Part shown: in pieces, positions 52,150 to 63,900 of the stretch
How positions within the stretch are numbered: the first letter of the stretch is position 1
Layout of the letters: every line of letters starts with the position of its first letter
NCBI RefSeq assembly: GCF_032854445.1
Contig: NW_027017963.1
Span: 248,001 to 312,000 of the forward strand
Length of the DNA stretch: 64,000 bases
Origin: Liolophura sinensis
Taxonomy: Eukaryota > Mollusca > Polyplacophora > Chitonida > Chitonidae
Reading direction: 5' to 3'
Translations under genes and position numbers: made by a program
Notes under the pieces: model-generated
Told to the model about the DNA's origin: nothing
The model's database searches: none
Seen by the model: the letters and a program-made list of their open reading frames with translations, nothing else

Positions 52150-54349
52150 ATGATGTCAAGATCACGTGCCCAGCAACGGCTCTTACTCCATGGAAACCAA
52201 GGAAATTTGCAATTTTTCAACAGCTGGAGATGCCTGGCCCAATTGCGCATCTTTCGGAACCTTATTGATGTGGGTCAGTGTTCAATTGTACTTTTTACAG
52301 CGGATTGTATCAAGTACCTTGTGTTTTTTTTATATACAAATGGTGTGGTTTTTCTACATGTAGATAAAGACATTGAGTTTGTCTTCGACTTAGAAGTAAG
52401 ACATTTGCTGGGTGAGTTAAATGGGCTTGGCCCAAAGATTTGACGTCGTCTGGGCTACCGAAGGGCACATAACTTATAATGAAATGTTGAATATAGTAAT
52501 GACCAGTCGCGATTGTACATAGTTAATGTAGCCGATTTCAATTCGCAAAATGACCAGGCAAAAATCCAAAAGTGGAAAAACTGTTCCAATGCTGTTGGTA
52601 AGAGGCTAATCCGACGTATTTTGTGACGAGAAATCGAATGGTGCAAACCGCGTTGCTCTCCGACCAATACTTTTGGCTGTAGCCACAAATGAATAATCAA
52701 TGATGTCAAGATCACGTGAACAGCAACGGCTCTTAATCCATGGAAACCATAGAAATTTGCAATTTTTCAACAGCTGGAGATGCCTGGCCCAATTGCGCAT
52801 CTTTCGGAACCTTATTGATGTGGGTCAGTGTTCAATTGTACTTTTTACAGCGGACTGTGTCATGTACCTTGTGTTTTTTTTATATACAAATGGTGTGGTT
52901 TTTCTACATGTAGATAAAGACATTGAGTTTGTCTTCGACTTAGAAGTAAGACATTTGTTGGGTGAGTTAAATGGGCTTGGCCCAAAGATTTGACGTCGTC
53001 TGGGCTACCGAAGGGCACATAACTTATAATGAAAAGTTGAATATAGTAATGACCAGTCGCGATTGTACATAGTTAATGTAGCCGATTTCAATTAGCAAAA
53101 AGACCAGGCAAAAATCCAAAAGTGGAAAAACTGTTCCAATGCTTCTGGCAAGACGCTAATCCGACGTATTTTGTGACGAGAAATCGAATGGTGCAAACCG
53201 CGTTGCTCTCCGACCAATACTTTTGGCTGTAGCCACAAATGAATAATCAATGATGTCAAGATCACGTGCCCAGCAACGGCTCTTACTCCATGGAAACCAA
53301 GGAAATTTGCAAGTTTTCAACAGCTGGAGATGCCTGGCCCAATTGCGCATCTTTCGGAACCTTATTGATGTGGGTCAGTGTTCAATTGTACTTTTTACAG
53401 CGGACTGTGTCATGTACCTTGTGTTTTTTTTATATACAAATGGTGTGGTTTTTCTACATGTAGATAAAGACATTGAGTTTGTCTTCGACTTAGAAGTAAG
53501 ACATTTGCTGGGTGAGTTAAATGGGCTTGGCCCAAAGATTTGACGTCGTCTGGGCTACCGAAGGGCACAGAACTTATAATGAAAAGTTGAATATAGTAAT
53601 GACCAGTCGCGATTGTACATAGTTAATGTAGCCGATTTCAATAAGCAAAAAGACCAGGCAAAAATCCAAAAGTAGAAAAACTGTTCCAATGCTGCTGGTA
53701 AGAGGCTAATCCGACGTATTTTGTGACGAGAAATCGAATGGTGCAAACCGCGTTGCTCTGCGACCAATACTTTTGGCTGTAGCCACAAATGAATAATCAA
53801 TGATGTCAAGATCACGTGCCCAGCAACGGCTCTTACTCCATGGAAACCAAGGAAATTTGCAATTTTTCAACAGCTGGAGATGCCTGGCCCAATTGCGCAT
53901 CTTTCGGAACCTTATTGATGTGGGTCAGTGTTCAATTGTACATTTCACAGCGGATTGTATCAAGTACCTTGTGTTTTTTTTATATACAAATGGTGTGGTT
54001 TTTCTACATGTAGATAAAGACATTGAGTTTGTCTTCGACTTAGAAGTAAGACATTTGTTGGGTGAGTTAAATGGGCTTGGCCCAAAGATTTGACGTCGTC
54101 TGGGCTACCGAAGGGCACATAACTTATAATGAAAAGTTGAATATAGTAATGACCAGTCGCGATTGTACATAGTTAATGTAGCCGATTTCAATTAGCAAAA
54201 TGACCAGGCAAAAATCCAAAAGTGGAAAAACTGTTCCAATGCTGCTGGTAAGAGGCTAATCCGACGTATTTTGTGACGAGAAATTGAATGGTGCAAACCG
54301 CGTTGCTCTCCGACCAATACTTTTGGCTGTAGCCACAAATGAATAATCA
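52150..54349 (+). repeat. Mosaic transition of four units between block C and block A'
   Basis: Unit starts: 52150, R52700, K53250, 53800. Units 52150 and 53800 join an N-type 5' end (CCAAGG, GCAATTTTTC) to R-type CATCTTTCGG and then return to N-type GGATTGTATC, a double-switch mosaic. K keeps its P/R chimera structure. Private changes cluster here: GCTTCTGGCAAGACGC near 53145, CACAGAAC near 53566, CTCTGCGACC near 53757, and GTACATTTCACAG near 53940, the last altering the pyrimidine tract. Confidence 0.8.
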
Positions 54350-57300
54350 ATGATGTCAAGATCACGTGCCCAGCAACGGCTCTTACTCCATGGAAACCAA
54401 GGAAATTTGCAAGTTTTCAACAGCTGGAGATGCCTGGCCCAATTGCGCATCCTTTGGCACCTTATTGATGTGGGTCAGTGTTCAATTGTACTTTTTACAG
54501 CGGATTGTATCAAGTACCTTTTGTTTTTTTTATATACAAATGGTGTGGTTTTTCTACATGTAGATAAAGACATTGAGTTTGTCTTCGACTTAGAAGTAAG
54601 ACATTTGCTGGGTGAGTTAAATGGGCTTGGCCCAAAGATTTGACGTCGTCTGGGCTACCGAAGGGCACATAACTTATAATGAAAAATTGAATATAGTAAT
54701 GACCAGTCGCGATTGTACATAGCTAATGTACCCGATTTCAATAAGCAAAAAGACCAGGCAAAAATCCAAAAGTGGAAAAACTGTTCCAATGCTGCTGGTA
54801 AGAGGCTAATCCGACGTATTTTGTGACGAGAAATCGAATGGTGCAAACCGCGTTGCTCTCCGACCAATACTTTTGGCTGTAACCACAAATGAATAATCAA
54901 TGATGTCAAGATCACGTGCCCAGCAACGGCTCTTACTCCATGGAAACCATAGAAATTTGCAATTTTTCAACAGCTGGAGATGCCTGGCCCAATTGCGCAT
55001 CTTTTGGCACCTTATTGATGTGGGTCAGTGTTCAATTGTACTTTTTACAGCGGATTGTATCAAGTACCTTGTGTTTTTTTATATACAAATGGTGTGGTTT
55101 TTCTACATGTAGATAAAGACATTGAGTTTGTCTTCGACTTAGAAGTAAGACATTTGCTGGGTGAGTTAAATGGGCTTGGCCCAAAGATTTGACGTCGTCT
55201 GGGCTACCGAAGGGCACATAACTTATAATGAAATGTTGAATATAGTAATGACCAGTCGCGATTGTACATAGTTAATGTAGCCATTTTCAATTAGCAAAAT
55301 GACCAGGCAAAAATCCAAAAGTGGAAAAACTGTTCCAATGCTGCTGGTAAGAGGCTAATCCGACGTATTTTGTGACGAGAAATCGAATGGTGCAAACCGC
55401 GTTGCTCTCCGACCAATACTTTTGGCTGTAGCCACAAATGAATAATCAATGATGTCAAGATCACGTGCCCAGCAACGGCTCTTACTCCATGGAAACCAAG
55501 GAAATTTGCAAGTTTTCAACAGCTGGAGATGCCTGGCCCAATTGCGCATCCTTTGGCACCTTATTGATGTGGGTCAGTGTTCAATTGTACTTTTTACAGC
55601 GGATTGTATCAAGTACCTTTTGTTTTTTTTATATACAAATGGTGTGGTTTTTCTACATGTAGATAAAGACATTGAGTTTGTCTTCGACTTAGAAGTAAGA
55701 CATTTGCTGGGTGAGTTAAATGGGCTTGGCCCAAAGATTTGACGTCGTCTGGGCTACCGAAGGGCACATAACTTATAATGAAAAATTGAATATAGTAATG
55801 ACCAGTCGCGATTGTACATAGTTAATGTAGCCATTTTCAATTAGCAAAATGACCAGGCAAAAATCCAAAAGTGGAAAAACTGTTCCAATGCTGTTGGTAA
55901 GAGGCTAATCCGACGTATTTTGTGACGAGAAATCGAATGGTGCAAACCGCGTTGCTCTCCGACCAATACTTTTGGCTGTAGCCACAAATGAATAATCAAT
56001 GATGTCAAGATCACGTGAACAGCAACGGCTCCTAATCCATGGAAACCATAGAAATTTGCAATTTTTCAACAGCTGGAGATGCCTGGCCCAATTGCGCATC
56101 TTTCGGAACCTTATTGATGTGGGTCAGTGTTCTATTGTACTTTTTACAGCGGACTGTGTCATGTACCTTGTGTTTTTTTTATATACAAATGGTGTGGTTT
56201 TTCTACATGTAGATAAAGACATTGAGTTTGTCTTCGACTTAGAAGTAAGACATTTGTTGGGTGAGTTAAATGGGCTTGGCCCAAAGATTTGACGTCATCT
56301 GGGCTACCGAAGGGCACATAACTTATAATGAAAAGTTGAATATAGTAATGACCAGTCGCGATTGTACATAGTTAATGTAGCCGATTTCAATTAGCAAAAA
56401 GACCAGGCAAAAATCCAAAAGTGGAAAAACTGTTCCAATGCTGCTGGTAAGAGGCTAATCCGACGTATTTTGTGACGAGAAATCGAATGGTGCAAACCGC
56501 GTTGCTCTCCGACCAATACTTTTGGCTGTAGCCACAAATGAATAATCAATGATGTCAAGATCACGTGCCCAGCAACGGCTCTTACTCCATGGAAACCAAG
56601 GAAATTTGCAAGTTTTCAACAGCTGGAGATGCCTGGCCCAATTGCGCATCCTTTGGCACCTTATTGATGTGGGTCAGTGTTCAATTGTACTTTTTACAGC
56701 GGATTGTATCAAGTACCTTTTGTTTTTTTTATATACAAATGGTGTGGTTTTTCTACATGTAGATAAAGACATTGAGTTTGTCTTCGACTTAGAAGTAAGA
56801 CATTTGCTGGGTGAGTTAAATGGGCTTGGCCCAAAGATTTGACGTCGTCTGGGCTACCGAAGGGCACATAACTTATAATGAAAAATTGAATATAGTAATG
56901 ACCAGTCGCGATTGTACATAGCTAATGTACCCGATTTCAATAAGCAAAAAGACCAGGCAAAAATCCAAAAGTGGAAAAACTGTTCCAATGCTGCTGGTAA
57001 GAGGCTAATCCGACGTATTTTGTGACGAGAAATCGAATGGTGCAAACCGCGTTGCTCTCCGACCAATACTTTTGGCTGTAACCACAAATGAATAATCAAT
57101 GATGTCAAGATCACGTGCCCAGCAACGGCTCTTACTCCATGGAAACCATAGAAATTTGCAATTTTTCAACAGCTGGAGATGCCTGGCCCAATTGCGCATC
57201 TTTTGGCACCTTATTGATGTGGGTCAGTGTTCAATTGTACTTTTTACAGCGGATTGTATCAAGTACCTTGTGTTTTTTTATATACAAATGGTGTGGTTTT

Positions 57301-60300
57301 TCTACATGTAGATAAAGACATTGAGTTTGTCTTCGACTTAGAAGTAAGACATTTGCTGGGTGAGTTAAATGGGCTTGGCCCAAAGATTTGACGTCGTCTG
57401 GGCTACCGAAGGGCACATAACTTATAATGAAATGTTGAATATAGTAATGACCAGTCGCGATTGTACATAGTTAATGTAGCCGATTTCAATTAGCAAAATG
57501 ACCAGGCAAAAATCCAAAAGTGGAAAAACTGTTCCAATGCTGTTGGTAAGAGGCTAATCCGACGTATTTTGTGACGAGAAATCGAATGGTGCAAACCGCG
57601 TTGCTCTCCGACCAATACTTTTGGCTGTAGCCACAAATGAATAATCAATGATGTCAAGTTCACGTGAACAGCAACGGCTCCTAATCCATGGAAACCATAG
57701 AAATTTGCAATTTTTCAACAGCTGGAGATGCCTGGCCCAATTGCGCATCTTTCGGAACCTTATTGATGTGGGTCAGTGTTCAATTGTACTTTTTACAGTG
57801 GACTGTGTCATGTACCTTGTGTTTTTTTTATATACAAATGGTGTGGTTTTTCTACATGTAGATAAAGACATTGAGTTTGTCTTCGACTTAGAAGTAAGAC
57901 ATTTGTTGGGTGAGTTAAATGGGCTTGGCCCAAAGATTTGACGTCGTCTGGGCTACCGAAGGGCACATAACTTATAATGAAAAGTTGAATATAGTAATGA
58001 CCAGTCGCGATTGTACATAGTTAATGTAGCCGATTTCAATTAGCAAAAAGACCAGGCAAAAATCCAAAAGTGGAAAAACTGTTCCAATGCTGCTGGTAAG
58101 AGGCTAATCCGACGTATTTTGTGACGAGAAATCGAATGGTGCAAACCGCGTTGCTCTCCGACCAATACTTTTGGCTGTAGCCACAAATGAATAATCAATG
58201 ATGTCAAGATCACGTGCCCAGCAACGGCTCTTACTCCATGGAAACCAAGGAAATTTGCAAGTTTTCAACAGCTGGAGATGCCTGGCCCAATTGCGCATCC
58301 TTTGGCACCTTATTGATGTGGGTCAGTGTTCAATTGTACTTTTTACAGCGGATTGTATCAAGTACCTTTTGTTTTTTTTATATACAAATGGTGTGGTTTT
58401 TCTACATGTAGATAAAGACATTGAGTTTGTCTTCGACTTAGAAGTAAGACATTTGCTGGGTGAGTTAAATGGGCTTGGCCCAAAGATTTGACGTCGTCTG
58501 GGCTACCGAAGGGCACATAACTTATAATGAAAAATTGAATATAGTAATGACCAGTCGCGATTGTACATAGCTAATGTACCCGATTTCAATAAGCAAAAAG
58601 ACCAGGCAAAAATCCAAAAGTGGAAAAACTGTTCCAATGCTGCTGGTAAGAGGCTAATCCGACGTATTTTGTGACGAGAAATCGAATGGTGCAAACCGCG
58701 TTGCTCTCCGACCAATACTTTTGGCTGTAACCACAAATGAATAATCAATGATGTCAAGATCACGTGCCCAGCAACGGCTCTTACTCCATGGAAACCATAG
58801 AAATTTGCAATTTTTCAACAGCTGGAGATGCCTGGCCCAATTGCGCATCTTTTGGCACCTTATTGATGTGGGTCAGTGTTCAATTGTACTTTTTACAGCG
58901 GATTGTATCAAGTACCTTGTGTTTTTTTATATACAAATGGTGTGGTTTTTCTACATGTAGATAAAGACATTGAGTTTGTCTTCGACTTAGAAGTAAGACA
59001 TTTGCTGGGTGAGTTAAATGGGCTTGACCCAAAGATTTGACGTCGTCTGGGCTACCGAAGGGCACATAACTTATAATGAAATGTTGAATATAGTAATGAC
59101 CAGTCGCGATTGTACATAGTTAATGTAGCCGATTTCAATTAGCAAAATGACCAGGCAAAAATCCAAAAGTGGAAAAACTGTTCCAATGCTGTTGGTAAGA
59201 GGCTAATCCGACGTATTTTGTGACGAGAAATCGAATGGTGCAAACCGCGTTGCTCTCCGACCAATACTTTTGGCTGTAGCCACAAATGAATAATCAATGA
59301 TGTCAAGATCACGTGAACAGCAACGGCTCTTAATCCATGGAAACCATAGAAATTTGCAATTTTTCAACAGCTGGAGATGCCTGGCCCAATTGCGCATCTT
59401 TCGGAACCTTATTGATGTGGGTCAGTGTTCAATTGTACTTTTTACAGCGGACTGTGTCATGTACCTTGTGTTTTTTTTTATATACAAATGGTGTGGTTTT
59501 TCTACATGTAGATAAAGACATTGAGTTTGTCTTCGACTTAGAAGTAAGACATTTGTTGGGTGAGTTAAATGGGCTTGGCCCAAAGATTTGACGTCGTCTG
59601 GGCTACCGAAGGGCACATAACTTATAATGAAAAGTTGAATATAGTAATGACCAGTCGCGATTGTACATAGTTAATGTAGCCGATTTCAATTAGCAAAAAG
59701 ACCAGGCAAAAATCCAAAAGTGGAAAAACTGTTCCAATGCTGCTGGTAAGAGGCTAATCCGACGTATTTTGTGACGAGAAATCGAATGGTGCAAACCGCG
59801 TTGCTCTCCGACCAATACTTTTGGCTGTAGCCACAAATGAATAATCAATGATGTCAAGATCACGTGCCCAGCAACGGCTCTTACTCCATGGAAACCAAGG
59901 AAATTTGCAAGTTTTCAACAGCTGGAGATGCCTGGCCCAATTGCGCATCCTTTGGCACCTTATTGATGTGGGTCAGTGTTCAATTGTACTTTTTACAGCG
60001 GATTGTATCAAGTACCTTTTGTTTTTTTTATATACAAATGGTGTGGTTTTTCTACATGTAGATAAAGACATTGAGTTTGTCTTCGACTTAGAAGTAAGAC
60101 ATTTGCTGGGTGAGTTAAATGGGCTTGGCCCAAAGATTTGACGTCGTCTGGGCTACCGAAGGGCACATAACTTATAATGAAATGTTGAATATAGTAATGA
60201 CCAGTCGCGATTGTACATAGTTAATGTAGCCGATTTCAATTAGCAAAATGACCAGGCAAAAATCCAAAAGTGGAAAAACTGTTCCAATGCTGTTGGTAAG

Positions 60301-60907
60301 AGGCTAATCCGACGTATTTTGTGACGAGAAATCGAATGGTGCAAACCGCGTTGCTCTCCGACCAATACTTTTGGCTGTAGCCACAAATGAATAATCAATG
60401 ATGTCAAGATCACGTGAACAGCAACGGCTCCTAATCCATGGAAACCATAGAAATTTGCAATTTTTCAACAGCTGGAGATGCCTGGCCCAATTGCGCATCT
60501 TTCGGAACCTTATTGATGTGGGTCAGTGTTCAATTGTACTTTTTACAGTGGACTGTGTGATGTACCTTGTGTTTTTTTTATATACAAATGGTGTGGTTTT
60601 TCTACATGTAGATAAAGACATTGAGTTTGTCTTCGACTTAGAAGTAAGACATTTGCTGGGTGAGTTAAATGGGCTTGGCCCAAAGATTTGACGTCGTCTG
60701 GGCTACCGAAGGGCACATAACTTATAATGAAAAGTTGAATATAGTAATGACCAGTCGCGATTGTACATAGTTAATGTAGCCGATTTCAATTCGCAAAAAG
60801 ACCAGGCAAAAATCCAAAAGTAGAAAAACTGTTCCAACTGTCTTCGACTTAGACAAACTAAAGCTCTCCGACCAATACTTTTGGCTGTAGCCACAAATGA
60901 ATAATCA
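54350..60907 (+). repeat. Block A': second S-R-P region, ending in a rearranged 510 bp unit
   Basis: Unit starts: P54350 S54900 P55449 R55999 P56549 S57099 R57648 P58198 S58748 R59297 P59848 R60398. The stretch from about 55833 to 59296 matches about 843 to 4306 at an offset of exactly 54,990 bp. It includes the rare TTCTATTG and GACGTCATCT of R55999/R1009 and the GACCCAAAG of S58748/S3758. R59297 has a T9 run, the only R unit with that length. The last unit changes from R type to block C type between about 60556 and 60656, then contains the filler and deletion at about 60838. Confidence 0.86.
60838..60863 (+). other. Deletion with templated filler insertion (repair scar)
   Basis: After ACTGTTCCAA the unit should continue TGCTGCTGG and, 66 bp later, reach CTCTCCGACC. 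Instead about 26 foreign-looking bases intervene, so the unit is 510 bp long. The first part, TGTCTTCGACTTAGA (60839-60853), is a 15-base copy of the unit's own sequence about 211 bp upstream (60628-60642). The next part, AGACAAACT (60851-60859), is the reverse complement of 60624-60632 at the same place. Only a C at the start and a few bases at the end are unexplained. Deletion with nearby templated filler in both orientations is the known footprint of polymerase-theta-type end joining. That mechanism is inferred here. Confidence 0.85.
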
Positions 60908-63900
60908 ATGATGTCAAGATCACGTGCCCAGCAACGGCTCTTACTCCATGGAAACCAAGGAAATTTGCAATTTTTCAACAGCTGGAGATGCCTGGCCCAA
61001 TTGCGCATCCTTTGGCACCTTATTGATGTGGGTCAGTGTTCAATTGTACTTTTTACAGCGGATTGTATCAAGTACCTTGTGTTTTTTTTATATACAAATG
61101 GTGTGGTTTTTCTACATGTACATAAAGACATTGAGTTTGTCTTCGACTTAGAAGTAAGACATTTGTTGGGTGAGTTAAATGGGCTTGGCCCAAAGATTTG
61201 ACGTCGTCTGGGCTACCGAAGGGCACATAACTTATAATGAAAAGTTGAATATAGTAATGACCAGTCGCGATTGTACATAGTTAATGTAGCCGATTTCAAT
61301 TCGCAAAAAGACCAGGCAAAAATCCAAAAGTGGAAAAACTGTTCCAATGCTGCTGGTAAGAGGCTAATCCGACGTATTTTGTGACGAGAAATCGAATGGT
61401 GCAAACCGCGTTGCTCTCCGACCAATACTTTTGGCTGTAGCCACAAATGAATAATCAATGATGTCAAGATCACGTGCCCAGCAACGGCTCTTACTCCATG
61501 GAAACCAAGGAAATTTGCAATTTTTCAACAGCTGAAGATGCCTGGCCCAATTGCGCATCCTTTGGCACCTTATTGATGTGGGTCAGTGTTCAATTGTACT
61601 TTTTACAGCGGATTGTATCAAGTACCTTTTGTTTTTTTTATATACAAATGGTGTGGTTTTTCTACATGTAGATAAAGACATTGAGTTTGTCTTCGATTTA
61701 GAAGTAAGACATTTGTTGGGTGAGTTAAATGGGCTTGGCCCAAAGATTTGACGTCGTCTGGGCTACCGAAGGGCACATAACTTATAATGAAAAGTTGAAT
61801 ATAGTAATGACCAGTCGCGATTGTACATAGTTAATGTAGCCGATTTCAATTAACAAAAAGACCAGGCAAAAATCCAAAAGTGGAAAAACTGTTCCAATGC
61901 TGCTGGTAAGAGGCTAATCCGACGTATTTTGTGACGAGAAATCGAATGGTGCAAACCGCGTTGCTCTCCGACCAATAATTTGGCTGTAGCCACAAATGAA
62001 TAATCAATGATGTCAAGATCACGTGCCCAGCAACGGCTCTTACTCCATGGAAACCAAGGAAATTTGCAATTTTTCAACAGCTGGAGATGCCTGGCCCAAT
62101 TGCGCATCCTTTGGCACCTTATTGATGTGGGTCAGTGTTCAATTGTACTTTTTACAGCGGATTGTATCAAGTACCTTGTGTTTTTTTTATATACAAATGG
62201 TGTGGTTTTTCTACATGTAGATAAAGACATTGAGTTTGTCTTCGACTTAGAAGTAAGACATTTGCTGGGTGAGTTAAATGGGCTTGGCCCAAAGATTTGA
62301 CGTCGTCTGGGCTACCGAAGGGCACATAACTTATAATGAAAAGTTGAATATAGTAATGACCAGTCGCGATTGTACATAGTTAATGTAGCCGATTTCAATT
62401 CGCAAAAAGACCAGGCAAAAATCCAAAAGTAGAAAAACTGTTCCAATGCTGCTGGTAAGAGGCTAATCCGACGTATTTTGTGACGAGAAATCGAATGGTG
62501 CAAACCGCGTTGCTCTCCGACCAATACTTTTGGCTGTAGCCACAAATGAATAATCAATGATGTCAAGATCACGTGCCCAGCAACGGCTCTTACTCCATGG
62601 AAACCAAGGAAATTTGCAATTTTTCAACAGCTGGAGATGCCTGGCCCAATTGCGCATCCTTTGGTACCTTATTGATGTGGGTCAGTGTTCAATTGTACTT
62701 TTTACAGCGGATTGTATCAAGTACCTTGTGTTTTTTTTATATACAAATGGTGTGGTTTTTCTACATGTAGATAAAGACATTGAGTTTGTCTTCGACTTAG
62801 AAGTAAGACATTTGTTGGGTGAGTTAAATGGGCTTGGCCCAAAGATTTGACGTCGTCTGGGCTACCGAAGGGCACATAACTTATAATGAAAAGTTGAATA
62901 TAGTAATGACCAGTCGCGATTGTACATAGTTAATGTAGCCGATTTCAATTCGCAAAAAGACCAGGCAAAAATCCAAAAGTAGAAAAACTGTTCCAATGCT
63001 GCTGGTAAGAGGCTAATCCGACGTATTTTGTGACGAGAAATCGAATGGTGCAAACCGCGTTGCTCTCCGACCAATACTTTTGGCTGTATCCACAAATGAA
63101 TAATCAATGATGTCAAGATCACGTGCCCAGCAACGGCTCTTACTCCATGGAAACCAAGGAAATTTGCAATTTTTCAACAGCTGAAGATGCCTGGCCCAAT
63201 TGCGCATCCTTTGGCACCTTATTGATGTGGGTCAGTGTTCAATTGTACTTTTTACAGCGGATTGTATCAAGTAGCTTGTGTTTTTTTTATATACAAATGG
63301 TGTGGTTTTTCTACATGTAGATAAAGACATTGAGTTTGTCTTCGACTTAGAAGTAAGACATTTGCTGGGTGAGTTAAATGGGCTTGGCCCAAAGATTTGA
63401 CGTCGTCTGGGCTACCGAAGGGCACATAACTTATAATGAAATGTTGAATATAGTAATGACCAGTCGCGATTGTACATAGTTAATGTAGCCGATTTAAATT
63501 AGCAAAAAGACCAGGCAAAAATCCAAAAGTGGAAAAACTGTTCCAATGCTGCTGGTAAGAGGATAATCCGACGTATTTTGTGACGAGAAATCGAATGGTG
63601 CAAACCGCGTTGCTCTCCGACCAATACTTTTGGCTGTAGCCACAAATGAATAATCAATGATGTCAAGATCACGTGCCCAGCAACGGCTCTTACTCCATGG
63701 AAACCAAGGAAATTTGCAATTTTTCAACAGCTGGAGATGCCTGGCCCAATTGCGCATCCTTTGGCACCTTATTGATGTGGGTCAGTGTTCAATTGTACTT
63801 TTTACAGCGGATTGTATCAAGTACCTTGTGTTTTTTTTATATACAAATGGTGTGGTTTTTCTACATGTAGATAAAGACATTGAGTTTGTCTTCGACTTAG

